A stretch of DNA of 64,000 bases from Labia minor (Eukaryota; Arthropoda; Insecta; Dermaptera; Spongiphoridae), in contig OY720344.1 of NCBI GenBank assembly GCA_963082975.1, positions 71,514,546-71,578,545 on the forward strand. The letters run 5' to 3'. How positions within the stretch are numbered: position 1 is the stretch's first letter; each line of letters begins with the position of its first letter. Positions 48,481 through 59,222 of the stretch are shown here, piece after piece. The position numbers were made by a program, and so were the translations under genes. Under the pieces are notes generated by a model, which searched no databases, was not told the DNA's origin, and was given only the letters and a program-made list of their open reading frames with translations.

Positions 48481-49190
48481 GAAATAAGTCTCACTTTCAG
48501 TAAATAAACTTAACACTTTATATAACTACCAAATCAATATAAAATTCTAAATTTTTATTTATGGTTAATATTCATTATTAATTAGAGAAGTAAAAAAAAT
48601 TTAATGTTATTGACACATTTAATTATCACGCTTAGGTATATTCTTGATGATAATATAAATCGAATATTGCCTCATTTGATATAATGTATAAATCATATAA
48701 TAAATTGCAAAATTCAATTATTTGAATTTAACTGAAAGATTAGTGGTGAAACATTATCTGAAACATTTTCTAATAATTAAATAAATTGAATAATTTTAAT
48801 AATCTAAAATAATACATACATATTAAATACAAAGTTTAAATTTCTTTTAATTAAATTATTAGAGAGTGTACAGTTAGTCGTTTACTATGTTTATTAGGTT
48901 TATATGAGATAATATAATATGCTTTCACACAAAAATTGTAAATAAATAATCGTAATAGTGTTTTTGCTTGAATGATGTAGAAAAGTGGTTTGTCTAGGTA
49001 TTCGTAATGTCCCAAGAGAACCCCTGGAAAGTAGTTCATGAGTGCATGAAAATGGATGTTGAGTGCATTTATTTAGTCATTGTGAAGAAAAGATTTTAAC
49101 CAACTAAAGTAAATTTATTTACATATATTCTTCTCTTACACCATTGAAATTCACTATTTTATTTTTCATAAAAATTATATTATAATATCA
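48481..49190. other. AT-rich spacer
   Basis: No gene recognised. Confidence 0.4.
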
Positions 49191-49540
49191 AATACCGGGA
49201 CCCCGAGCCTCGGCTCGGTACTTAAGTTAAAAAAAATGATTCATTATTATTGGGTTTGGCTGATAATATTAATACCTGGGATACCGAGCTGTCGCTCGAA
49301 AAAATGTTTAGACATTATTATAGACATTTTCATTCTGTAAATTAAATAATTTTATTTCATTTAAATAAATATCTATTTTTAAATATTTTTTCTCTCTACA
49401 TTATTTATCTAATTCTGACAATATATTAAGATCACACCGGGACCCCGAGCCTCGGCTAGGTAATTAAGTTAAAAAAAAATAATTCATTATTATATTGGGT
49501 TTGGCTTATAATATTAATACTTGGGACACCGAGCTGATAT
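49191..49540. repeat. Tandem pair of a ~105 bp block, spacing 242 bp
   Basis: CCGGGACCCCGAGCCTCGGCT occurs at 49195 and 49437, each followed by TTAAGTTAAAAAAAA, TTGGGTTTGGCT and TAATATTAATAC, then GGGA[T/C]ACCGAGCTG. The first copy contains an inverted repeat CCGAGCC-TC-GGCTCGG. Family unknown. Confidence 0.7.
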
Positions 49541-49799
49541 ACAATTCTTTAATTATTTATTACAATTATTAAATGTTGCATCATTGCATCAATCTGATTA
49601 AAATGAATGGAACTGGTCCTCAATAATACATAAATATGTATTATTAGGTATGTTTCTAAGTGCATGAATATTTTTTTTTATTGGAAGAATGATAAATATA
49701 TATCGTAATTTTTTATTGGAAGAATGATATAATTATAAAATATTATTAAAATATATATTTTTAATTTTATTTCGTAATTAAATAAACAATTTTAAAATA

Positions 49800-50124
49800 T
49801 TTTTCTTTTAAAAAAAGGCGGGAGTCAAATTTCAATATGAATGTCATATGTCATCGATATATAAATTAATAATAAATAATATTAATAAATATTAAATTTA
49901 ATAAAAGAACAATGAATAAATAAATATAAAATAGTAATTTATTAAAAAATAATAGATTAAAAAAAAAAAAAATTATTTTCCGCCGGTTTCGATCCTGCGA
50001 AGTTGACTCGTCAAAACATTGCCTCTAACCCACTGGTCTAAGATATTTAGCTAATCTTTTTACCATCTTCCGACAACAAATACCAAACCATTTTTTATTT
50101 TGTTGTTATTTTTTTTGAGAGAGA

Positions 50125-50160
<36 letters not shown>

Positions 50161-50340
50161 ATTAAAAATAAATATTTTTAATTTTATTTCGAAATTAAAT
50201 AATAAATTTTAAAATATTTTAAATATAAAAAAAATATTAATACAATATCCTTTAAAAAAAGGCGGGAGTAAAATTTCAAAATGGATGCCATTGACGTCAC
50301 CCATATATAATTTTTAATTAAGAAATAAATAATGAAGCTG
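49800..50340. repeat. Duplicated AAAGGCGGGAGT blocks flanking a tRNA-like region
   Basis: AAAAAAAGGCGGGAGTCAAA at ~49811 and the same with GTAAA at ~50257, each followed by ATTTCAA[T/A]ATG[A/G]ATG. This suggests two members of an unknown repeat, or a duplication around the tRNA-like block. A (TA)n run lies at 50130-50157. Confidence 0.5.
49976..50055 (-). ncRNA. tRNA-derived (SINE-like) segment
   Basis: The minus strand has an A-box-like TAGACCAGTGGGTTAGAGG and, ~30 bases on, a B-box-like GGATCGAAACC, with spacing as in a tRNA gene. The T-stem has a mismatch and no good acceptor stem is seen, so it is a SINE head or tRNA pseudogene rather than a tRNA gene. Confidence 0.42.
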
Positions 50341-50574
50341 TATGTTTCAAGAGATATGATAAATAAAACTTAATTTTTCTTTATAAATACTATATCTAGT
50401 GTGAATTTGAAAAAAATCGTTAGAGCGGTTTTTGAGAACCAATATATATAGATATATACAATTTTAGCTAGCATAATAAGATAAGATTTATTAGTTTTAA
50501 AGAAATCATTTATTACAATTAAAATGAAATTTCACTTTATTTTAATAATTTTAAAGTTTTGATTATGAAAAATT

Positions 50575-50735
50575 AATTCCGGCTAATTTCACGTTGGTTT
50601 TTAATTTCGAAGTTTCGATGGTCAATTTGACGCCATTTTCTAAAGAAATTTGGAAAGGTATTTTGGGATTCTGGGTCTAAGTCTGTGAGGTCAAATAATA
50701 TTTTGGATTAAATAGGAATTCGTAATGTTTGAATT
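50575..50735 (-). repeat. Family D repeat, diverged
   Basis: TCGAAGTTTCGATGGTCAAT, then ATTTTGGGATTCTGGGTCTA, in the order of the copy at 42.1 kb. Confidence 0.45.
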
Positions 50736-50848
50736 ACTTAGTTAAAACTCGTAAATATCCCCGACATTAAAGCTGCCACTACCCTTTAACATATAATTAA
50801 TTTTGATATTATAAGATTCTAAAATAAAGTTTTAAAGATTATTTTTTA

Positions 50849-50982
50849 CCGACCGACGATAGTAAGGGAGGTATTGTTTTCACACCAAATTTCACATGTG
50901 GAGATTTTTACATATCTCCACGAATCAATGAATTGATCAACTTTTGGTGCAAATCCGGAAACCGGAAGTGGTAGTATTAGCG
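50849..50982 (+). repeat. Family A copy, left part, interrupted by a Penelope-like element
   Basis: TTTACCGACCGACGATAGTA start block, a deletion of the microsatellite part, then CGGAAACCGGAAGTGGTAGT up to the 12 bp target site GTAGTATTAGCG (50971-50982). Confidence 0.9.
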
Positions 50983-51047
50983 TAATTATTAAGAGAATTT
51001 TTATTAAAAGACCACATTATTTGTATAAAATTATTTATTAAATTAAA
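50983..51047. repeat. Penelope-like element, left inverted segment
   Basis: 65 bp inverse of 53676-53740; begins TAATTATTAAGAGAATTTTT. Confidence 0.92.
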
Positions 51048-51048
51048 T

Positions 51049-53349
51049 GAGAAATATAACCTAAAAATTCAAAAGCAGGTAAGGAGTTATGATGGATTAA
51101 TTGTTAAAAAAGCAAAATTATTAAGTTCTTTGAATTTCTTAAAAAGATGTCGTGATCAAGATATTATACCAAAAGGCTTTTATATTAAGCGAGTTGTATA
51201 CACAAAAAGAGCGACTAGCATATATAATAATGCTAGTTTGGCTCTGTTACGAGAACGCATCACAAATATCAGGCAAGTTTTATTTACATTAGACACTGAT
51301 TTATTCAATATATATAATAATCTAAAATCTGTTTTAACCCAGGAAGAAATTTCTTATTTGCAGCACGTATCCCAGACACACTTTAAATTTACACATAAAA
51401 AACAAACCGATATTCAAAAATCAAAATTTGATAAACTTTCATTCAATAAGACTAAAACATCTATTCAGAATTTTGATAATAACAAATTAGTAGTCAATCT
51501 ATCAAATAAAAGTCTTGACAAAAATACCATCTCAGTGTTAGCAAAAGGACCAAAGTTCTCCATAGCACCGAATAAAATTCCAAAAATTGAGATAGTTAGT
51601 TCAATTGAATCATCCTTATATAACTTACCAAACAACATTGCAGAGGAAATTAGATTTGATACGATTAACATACTGAAAAATGCTAAACCACCCAAACCAA
51701 ATTTGACCAAATCTGAGATGCGTGCTCTGAAGGAAATTAGAAACGATGACTCTCTAAAGATTATCCCTGCCGACAAAGGTAACGCCACTGTTGTAATGAA
51801 TACAGCGGATTATAAACAAAAAATGGAAAATATTTTGAATTCTTCTACCTACGAAATACAGAAAAAAGATCCAACGGATAAATTCTGTAGAAAACTAAAA
51901 TCAATAATAAAGAATCTACCTATTGAGGAAAAAGATAAAGATAAATTAAAACCGAAAGATCCACAAATACCAAAAATATACGGTAATCCCAAAATCCATA
52001 AAACCAACAAACCTTTAAGACCAATAGTTAGTCAAATCAATTCAGTGACTTACAACTCATCAAAATATCTAGCACATTTGTTAAAACCATTTACAGGTAC
52101 TAATTTTTCATACGTTAAAAATTCCACCCACTTAGTAGAAATGTTATCAAAAGTAGAAATTACAAAAAATGATATATTGGTGAGTCTGGATGTGGACTCC
52201 TTGTACACAAATGTTCCTATTGACGAGACCATTGAGATTATAAAATCAAACATTACATTAGATAAAAATACTCTCGAATTAATAGAATTTTGCCAAAAAT
52301 CTACATACTTTATTTATGATAAAAAGATTTATAAGCAAAAAGAAGGATGTGCTATGGGTAGTCCACTAAGCCCAGTATTCGCTAACATATTCATGGAAGA
52401 ATTTGAATCAAAATTGATCAATAATGCAATAAAGAAACCAAAACTGTTTCTTAGATATGTGGATGATATTTTGATGATTTGGCCTCATGGTAAGGATTCT
52501 TTAGTTAAATTTGTAGAAGCAGCAAATAATTTACATAAAAATATAAAACTAAGCGTTGAATGGGAAATAAATGAAGAGTTACCGTTTCTTGATGTATTAA
52601 TTAAAAAGAAACAGAATGGATTAAGGTTTGATATTTTCAGGAAAACAACTCACACCAACAGATATATCCACGCAGATTCCCACCACCATCCATCACAAAA
52701 ATATGGAGTGATAAAAACACTGCACAAAAGAGCCGAAGAGATATGCTCAAATGAAAACATTAAAAAAGAAAAACAACGATTGAAGGAAGCTTTCATAAAC
52801 AATGGCTTCTCGGAATATGAAATTAGGAAATTCAGTAAAACAAAAAAGACAGAAATCAAAAATGAAAATGAAAAACCAATATACAGATCACAAATAACAT
52901 TACCTTATATAAAAGGAACAACAGAAAAAATAGCGTCAAAATTGAGGAAACACAACATCAGAGTAACATATAAACCTCATAAACAAATGTCTTCTCTCAC
53001 CTCAAATATAAAAGACAAAATTAAAAACGAAAATAATGGAGTTTATAAGGTAACTTGTGAATGCAAAAAAGTATACATTGGTGAAACAAGTAGAAAGATT
53101 TCTACAAGACTGTCTGAACATGAGAGAGCCATTAGATTGAAACATCCAAATCAATCAGCAATTGCAGAACATGCCTTAACAACAGGACATAAAATAAATT
53201 TAGATAATGTAGAAACACTTCATATTGAAAATAATTGGTGGAAAAGAAAAATAAAAGAATCTATAGAAATTGATAATCATCCCAATAATATTAACAAAGA
53301 GGATGGATATAGACTTAATAAGATGTGGAACATAGTGTTGGATGAGTAA
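51049..53349 (+). CDS. Penelope-like polyprotein: RT and GIY-YIG endonuclease
   Basis: Open frame to the TAA at 53347. It is open from 50986 but has no ATG before ~51718. Recognisable protein begins just after the inverted segment (N-L-K-I-Q-K-Q-V-R-S-Y-D-G-L), continuing through F-L-K-R-C-R-D-Q-D-I-I-P-K-G-F, which is near the usual N-terminus. Numbering from the TTG at 51130: the RT fingers Y-G-N-P-K-I-H-K near 280, G-C-A-M-G-S-P-L-S-P near 406, catalytic Y-V-D-D at 443-446, and P-F-L-D-V thumb region near 485. The GIY-YIG nuclease starts at G-V-Y-K-V-T (637) with C-x-C, V-Y-I-G-E-T-S-R and the R-x-x-E-H helix. RT copies RNA onto DNA cut by the nuclease. About 765 aa are present, near the family's size. 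The missing start codon shows 5' truncation or an absent upstream exon. Confidence 0.93.
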   Translation, partial: EKYNLKIQKQVRSYDGLIVKKAKLLSSLNFLKRCRDQDIIPKGFYIKRVVYTKRATSIYNNASLALLRERITNIRQVLFTLDTDLFNIYNNLKSVLTQEEISYLQHVSQTHFKFTHKKQTDIQKSKFDKLSFNKTKTSIQNFDNNKLVVNLSNKSLDKNTISVLAKGPKFSIAPNKIPKIEIVSSIESSLYNLPNNIAEEIRFDTINILKNAKPPKPNLTKSEMRALKEIRNDDSLKIIPADKGNATVVMNTADYKQKMENILNSSTYEIQKKDPTDKFCRKLKSIIKNLPIEEKDKDKLKPKDPQIPKIYGNPKIHKTNKPLRPIVSQINSVTYNSSKYLAHLLKPFTGTNFSYVKNSTHLVEMLSKVEITKNDILVSLDVDSLYTNVPIDETIEIIKSNITLDKNTLELIEFCQKSTYFIYDKKIYKQKEGCAMGSPLSPVFANIFMEEFESKLINNAIKKPKLFLRYVDDILMIWPHGKDSLVKFVEAANNLHKNIKLSVEWEINEELPFLDVLIKKKQNGLRFDIFRKTTHTNRYIHADSHHHPSQKYGVIKTLHKRAEEICSNENIKKEKQRLKEAFINNGFSEYEIRKFSKTKKTEIKNENEKPIYRSQITLPYIKGTTEKIASKLRKHNIRVTYKPHKQMSSLTSNIKDKIKNENNGVYKVTCECKKVYIGETSRKISTRLSEHERAIRLKHPNQSAIAEHALTTGHKINLDNVETLHIENNWWKRKIKESIEIDNHPNNINKEDGYRLNKMWNIVLDE

Positions 53350-53565
53350 AATTTGTCAAATTAAATTAAATATAATTAATCTAATGTGTATTTGTGTATA
53401 TATCTTGATTATGGAAATAATTTAGTATCTTCATTTTAGAGACATAATGCACTATCATACTTCTTGATTGTAAACGCTTGCTTTGACAATTGCTGCTGAC
53501 TTCATGTTGAGATTAAGAATTGGCGGTAAAAATTGGAGCCAAAAATTGGCGCCAATATCACTGCC

Positions 53566-53573
53566 TATATAAG
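53566..53573 (+). promoter_or_regulatory. TATA-like box in the Penelope 3' region
   Basis: TATATAAG, preceded by the palindrome ATTGGCGCCAAT at 53545-53556. The terminal repeats of Penelope elements carry the promoter, so the 3' copy can keep one. Confidence 0.5.
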
Positions 53574-53601
53574 AGGTGACGTGTCCCGACATGCATCAGT
53601 C

Positions 53602-53658
53602 CGCTTGAATCGGAGCAAGCGTACGGTTACTTGAAAACGACTGCAGAATAAGCAGTTG
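53602..53658 (+). other. Two stem-loops near the Penelope 3' end
   Basis: CGCTTG/CAAGCG (53602-53607, 53616-53621) and CGACTGC-AGAATAA-GCAGTTG (53638-53658, 7 bp stem with one G-T), followed by AAACGTT. A stem followed by GAAACGTT is common in Penelope-like termini. No full hammerhead core is seen. Confidence 0.55.
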
Positions 53659-53675
53659 AAACGTTGTACAATTAT

Positions 53676-53740
53676 TTTAATTTAATAAATAATTTTATAC
53701 AAATAATGTGGTCTTTTAATAAAAATTCTCTTAATAATTA
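53676..53740. repeat. Penelope-like element, right inverted segment
   Basis: Inverse of 50983-51047; a ~39 bp tail, TCAAAATAACCAC..., follows to the target duplication. Confidence 0.9.
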
Positions 53741-53779
53741 TCAAAATAACCACAAAAGCTTTAATAAATACATTTATGA

Positions 53780-54440
53780 GTAGTATTAGCGATCGACGAT
53801 AGGAAGGGAAGGGTTATTTTCACACCAAATTTCACATGAGGAGATTTTTTTATATATCACCACGAATCATGTATTTTCTTAACAGAAAAAAGTATTTTTA
53901 GCATGATGTCTGTCCGTGCGTCCGTCCGTCCTTCCGTCTGTCCGTATAGATGTGTACAGCCTGAACGGCTCAACCGATTTTGATGAAATTTGGTATATTT
54001 ACTTAATGCATCAGTGGGATGAATTGATCAACTTTTGGTACAAATCCGGAAACCGGAAGTGGTAGTATTAGCGATCGACGATAGGAAGGGAAGGGTTATT
54101 TTCACACCAAATTTCACATGAGGAGATTTTTTACATAGCACCACGAATGTATTGGTTTTATCCTCGGGAAAAATCATCTTCATTATGTTTTTCTTAATTT
54201 AAAATTATATGACGTCGCCCAGCCCTTCATGACGTCACAGCCTCGGGTAACGCCGGCTACTTCAGCTATATATTATAAATAAAATAAAATTAAAAATATT
54301 TATGTTCTATCCATATCTGTTTTTTGTTACATTAATAGATATATTAAAATTATTTGAAATTGTTTCTGTAGCTGGAAATTAATTTACTTAAAACCGTCGG
54401 TCGGTTCGGACCTGGCCACAGGTCAACTTATTTTATTTGT
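53780..54440 (+). repeat. Family A copy, right part
   Basis: Resumes at GTAGTATTAGCGATCGACGA and continues through an internal start-like block, the GTCC microsatellite (53918-53943), a second TAGTATTAGCGATCGACG block, TGACGTCA near 54230, and CCTGGCCACAGGTCAACTTATT. The second TAGTATTAGCG block suggests that two family A parts are joined here. Confidence 0.88.
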
Positions 54441-54483
54441 AATTTTAATACACAAGTTTTATTTTGACTACAATTATAGAATA

Positions 54484-55080
54484 AAAAAATCTGGAATGTC
54501 TCACCTCGACTAGTTCGCAAAAATTTGAATTGGATTAATTAACATATTTATTATATTTAAATTAAATTTAATTAATTATAAATTAAAATCAATCAATATA
54601 TATTGACTCTTTGTTGATGGCATCACGTCACGTACTGGCGCGTGATTGTCAGTCAACATGTTAAAAAATTAATTCCGGTACTTTCAGCGATTCATCAAGC
54701 TGAAATTCTATATATAGAAGTTTTATACAATTATTAATCATGTGAAAAATTATCAAACATATATCTTTATTTTTACGGTCACTTTAGAAAAAAAAATCAA
54801 AACGTTGTAGGTAATGACCTTCTTCCGGTTGAGCTACATTTCTCAAAAGTTGATAGAAAACTATGAATTTTGAATAATGCCCATATACCAAATTTCATGA
54901 TCCTAGCTCAAACCGTTTTTGCTTAATCTTGGTTACATATATACACACACACACACACACAGTCAGACATTTTTCTCAACCTTAGTGAAAATGATTCAGG
55001 AACCTTCAAAATTATAAAATCATCAAAATCTCAACATCGAAAATTTTCGTGATCGCAATACTATCTCTGACGAGATAATA
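54484..55080 (-). repeat. Family B dispersed repeat
   Basis: Near full length, with an AC microsatellite at 54944-54960 and the start block TCGTGATCGCAATACTATCT at its 3' end. Confidence 0.88.
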
Positions 55081-55887
55081 AAAATTATAAAAAATTGTGT
55101 ATTCTTGGTTTAATATTGTATATTCGTGCATATTGTAAGGTGATTTATATTTCCATTCAATATTTTTAATGTTCCTCAGAAAAGTTTGAAATTCATTGGG
55201 AAATAATATAAATTTAATGTTCATTTTCTGCTCAAATAAGTAATACCATTTTGACATGTGAATGACAACCTTAATAAATAATTAATGAATATATAGGTAT
55301 AACGCTGTTAATTGCCACTTTCGATTCCCTTCCATCTGATTCAATAATTTGTCAAATAGTCTTTTGAATTTGTTTCTGAAATAAATTTATAATAATTTGT
55401 GAGTTGAGACAATTCATTAAAAATTCAGGTTAAATTACATTCATTCTATAAGCAACTCAGAAAGTTATTATTGAATATTGGTGAAATCTGATTTTGGAAT
55501 ATTTCACATGAAACAATTAGATATGAATATATGCCTTAATTATAACATTTATTTCTAAAATTAAAATTAAATTTAAACAATAATCATAAAAGTATTACAT
55601 ATTAAAGACACATTAAAATTTAAACATTTCATTTGATTTTAAATAAATATAATTCTCTATTTCAAGGACATTTCAGTAATTATAACATCTTAATAAAGTT
55701 GATTTTATCAACTCTCTATTTAAAATGCACATAAAGTTTACCAGTTTAAAAAATGGAATTTTGCATTGTGTTAATTATTATTTAGTAGAAATATGAAAGT
55801 ATACATTAAAAACATAAGAATAGCTTTTAATTTCATTAAACGTAAATACATAAATCAAAAAATAAAAATTTGAAATCAGTTTAAATT
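55081..55887. other. AT-rich spacer
   Basis: No gene recognised. Confidence 0.4.
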
Positions 55888-56365
55888 AGCTGGAGTGTCT
55901 CCACTCGACTATCTCGCAATTTGAATTGGATTAAATAACATAATATATTATATTTAAATTAAATTTAATTAATTATAAATTATAAATAATAAATATTAAA
56001 CCAGCGCATGTTTGGCTTTTTATTGATGGCACCATGGCACGTGTTGGCGCGTGAGATTTGCAGTGTTAAAAAATTAATTCTGGTACTTTCAGCAATTCAA
56101 TCAAGCTGAAATTCTATATATAGCAGTTTTATACAATTATTAATCATGTGAAAAATTATCAAACATATATTTTTATTTTTACGGTCACTTTAGAGGAAAA
56201 AAAATCAAAACGTTGTAGGTAATGACCCTCTTCCACACACATATATATATATACACACACACAGACATTTTTCTCAACCTTAGTGAAAATGATTCAGGAA
56301 CCTTCAAAACGTATAAAAACATCAAAATCTCAACATCGAAAATTTTCATGATCGCAATACTATCT
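55888..56365 (-). repeat. Family B dispersed repeat
   Basis: GCTGGAGTGTCTCCACTCGA to TCATGATCGCAATACTATCT, with an internal deletion around the microsatellite relative to the 45.5 kb copy. Confidence 0.88.
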
Positions 56366-57322
56366 CTGGCGAGAGTAAAAAGAATGAGATTAAATGAAAA
56401 TGATTAAAAGTGAATACAAATAAAAAATACGATTACATCTATTTTTAAAAAGTTTATAAATATTCCTTTAATAAATGTTGTCTAAAATATTTATCGTTAT
56501 ATTACCTATTCTTTCAATCATATAATACAAATAAATATATCTATATATTATATAAAATCTTCACCGAATATTTTTAATAAAAATATGTATTTTCTATATA
56601 GGGTAAAAAATTAATCCAGTATAATCCGGATAATGTTTGATTATATTCGATTTATATTCATTTCTAGATTTATTACAATCTTTTTTTATTTACATAACAT
56701 AACGAATTTTTATCATGTCCGTCGAGAAGAGATAAATTTTCTACATATATGGAATTAGTAGACAATTGCTGCCTATAGCAAATATGAAATTAATTAAAAA
56801 TGAAATACCCTACATAAGAATAAACTCTTTATTTAAAAATTTTAATGATTTTTCTAATTTATATATGAATCAATTGTTTTGAAATTTAAAGAATGAAAGA
56901 AGTAAAAAAAAAATTGATACGAAAAAGATAATTAATTATTATTCAATGTGCATTTTTTATATGAAATGAATTTTATTATTTTAAATATATATATCCTATT
57001 TGAAAAATTTGAGATTACATTTTATTCTAAATATGCAAAATGTTTATTTTTTTAATAAAAATATTTGTCAATTTTTCATCATTGAAAAAATTAGAAATGG
57101 AAAAATATTATAGATATGTGAATTTGAAAAGTATAACTAATAAATTTATTACGGATTTCTCTTGCTTTTGTAAAGTTTCTAGAATGAATTAATGATATTA
57201 ACTCTTATGTAATTCTATGAATAATAATAATGAAAAATTTGAAAAGTGAACAAAAATAATATTTTTGATAATTAATTATTTAATACTCCGGAAGTTTTTG
57301 GCAAGAGTAACCACATTCCTTT
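56366..57322. other. AT-rich spacer
   Basis: No gene recognised. Confidence 0.4.
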
Positions 57323-57953
57323 TTACTGACCGACTATAGTAAGGGAGGTATTGTTTTCACACCAAATTTCACATGTAGAGACTTTTACATATCTCCACGA
57401 ATCATGCATTTTCTTAACAGAAAAAAGTATTTTTAGCATGATGTCTGTCTGTCCGTCTGTATAGATGGGTACAGCTTAAACGGCTCAACGGATTTTGATA
57501 TATTTGGTATATTTACTTAATGTATCAGTATGATGAATTGATCAACTTTTGGTGTATATCCGGAAACTGGAAGTGGTAGTATTACCGATCGTCGATAGGA
57601 AGGGAAGGGTTATTTTCACACCAAATTTTACATAAGGAGATTTTTTACATATCTCCACGAATCATGCACCACTTTGTATTGGTTTTATCCTTTGGAAAAA
57701 TCATCTTCATTAGTTTTTTCTTAATTTAAAATTATATGACGTCACCCAGCCCTTCAAGACGTCACAGCCAGCGCCTCCTTATATATTATAAATAAAATAA
57801 AATTAAAAATATTTATGTTATATCCATATCCGTTTTTTATTCTATAAATAGAAACATTTAAATTATTTGAAATTGTTTCTAAAGCTAGAAATTAATGTAT
57901 TTCAAACCTGTCGGTCGGTTCTGTGCCTGGCCACAGGTCAACTTATTCTGTCT
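57323..57953 (+). repeat. Family A dispersed repeat, full length
   Basis: TTACTGACCGACTATAGTAA start, a short GTCTGTCC microsatellite (57443-57461), GACGTCA sites near 57738 and 57759 (the second is AGACGTCA), terminus CTGGCCACAGGTCAACTTATT. Confidence 0.9.
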
Positions 57954-58302
57954 CTATTCAGAGCTTGTTCCATCCAAGTTCAATACTCTTCTAATTCCTT
58001 AACTATCTACGGTTGAATTTCCTATACACAAATTTCATGCTAAAAAATATTTTTTCATCATTTTATAGCATCTGATTTCACCTTTAGGGACATAAATTCA
58101 TAATTATATATAACTGTGAAACCTCGAGTAACGAATGTCCCGGTTTATGAGTTTGAGATATCTGTTTCGGTTTACGAGCAATTCAAGTCCGCTTTTTAAC
58201 TGCGCTGCGTACTTTGAGCATTATACGCTGTCCTTGCTTTAGGTATGCAATATTGTACGTTGCTTAAAACTCATCTACATAGCAGAGGTGGTTTTATAAT
58301 GA

Positions 58303-58761
58303 AACTTAGATTATGATGCCACAGACACAGTGAGTCGAAGATTCTGTCGAAGAAATTGTGTCACAAGGAAAATCTCTAGGCTTGATATGACTCGAAGAAC
58401 TCATTGCAAAACATAACGTGAACCTCAAAGTTGAAGCTTTTAATTCACGAGCAACACAATCAACTAAACGAGTTTCTCTCGAGAACGAAAGAAGATAAGA
58501 AGAAGAAAAAGAAACTGAGGACATGAGACATTCAAGAACATAGTTCCATATGGATAAAATTAAAACAATTTGTAAAAAAAGCCATCCTGATTAAGCAGCC
58601 GCTATTAGAGCTATTCACTTTTTACTCGTAGACAATGTAGCAAAGTCTTATTTCAACTCCTTTCTAAAAAGTCGTCAATATCAGTCAATTATAGATTTTT
58701 TTAAGAGAAAAGCTGATGAATCTGAACCATTATCATGGAGAAAAGTTAAATTAGATGAATA
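58303..58761 (+). pseudogene. Tigger transposase C-terminal remains
   Basis: Blocks equivalent to E-I-V-S-x-G-K-S-L-G-L-D-M, then C-K-K-S-H-P-D-x-A-A-A-I-R-A-I-H, V-A-K-S-Y-F-N-S-F-L-K-S-R-Q-Y-Q and I-D-F-F-K-R-K to a stop at 58759. These match the acidic tail and P-x-K-A-x-x-R-A / K-R-R-Q-K-Q C-terminus of pogo-group transposases. Stops and frame changes separate the blocks; not functional. Confidence 0.65.
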
Positions 58762-58851
58762 AACATTTGTTTTAATATTTCATATAAATATATATTACGT
58801 TATTATAAATAATATTGTTTATTATTAAAAATAATTTTTTATAGTAATATA

Positions 58852-59108
58852 CAGTGGTGTATTGGGAGGGGAACGCCGGGCCCTTACCTTTTTTCAGAAC
58901 CGGAACGCGATCCAGTACTTATTGATGTGCCGACAACTCCCACTTAAATCTACTGTTAGAATTTCTTTTTTTTGTGTTCGTTAATATTTTGTATAGTAAG
59001 AATAAGAAAAAATAAAAACTTATATGAAAAAAATAGTTTACTGAAAATAGGACTTTTTTTACATCCACTATTCGTTACCTTACTTCTTATTTTACCAATA
59101 TATCACTG
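58852..59108. mobile_element. hAT-type MITE nested in the Tigger relic (257 bp)
   Basis: Ends CAGTGGTGTATTGGGA and (inverse) CAGTGATATATTGGTA. Perfect 8 bp target duplication GTAATATA at 58844-58851 and 59109-59116. Confidence 0.9.
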
Positions 59109-59222
59109 GTAATATAGTCCAGATCGAATTAATTGCATTTACATTAAGTCTTATTAAAAACTTGATTCGGTTTTTGATACCAATTCAGGAACGAATTAAA
59201 CTCATAACCAGAGATTCTACTG

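Larger units (their letters stand above)
50983..53779 (+). mobile_element. Penelope-like retroelement, nested in family A
   Basis: 2.8 kb insertion flanked by a perfect 12 bp duplication, GTAGTATTAGCG (50971-50982 and 53780-53791). The outer 65 bp at the left (50983-51047) are an exact or near-exact inverse of 53676-53740. Inverted end segments next to a 5' truncation are known in Penelope elements. One long open frame encodes RT and GIY-YIG endonuclease. The 3' part has a TATATAAG box and hairpins. The open frame and perfect target sites imply recent insertion. Confidence 0.94.
58113..59222 (+). mobile_element. Tigger/pogo transposon relic
   Basis: Diverged inverted ends: ACTGTGAAACCTCGAGTAAC at the left and, at the right (inverse), ACAGTAGAATCTCTGGTTAT, with TA on each side. 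The interior holds transposase C-terminal remains. It is interrupted by a MITE at 58852-59108 and is too short for an intact element. Confidence 0.75.

Noticed and set aside
49976-50055. Functional tRNA gene
   Set aside because: T-stem mismatch and no proper acceptor stem; kept only as a tRNA-derived repeat candidate.
51465-52859. Minus-strand open frames in the Penelope region
   Set aside because: Antisense shadows of the RT frame.
53560-53700. Hammerhead ribozyme in the Penelope 3' end
   Set aside because: Stems and a GAAAC are present, but no CTGATGA core could be placed on either strand.
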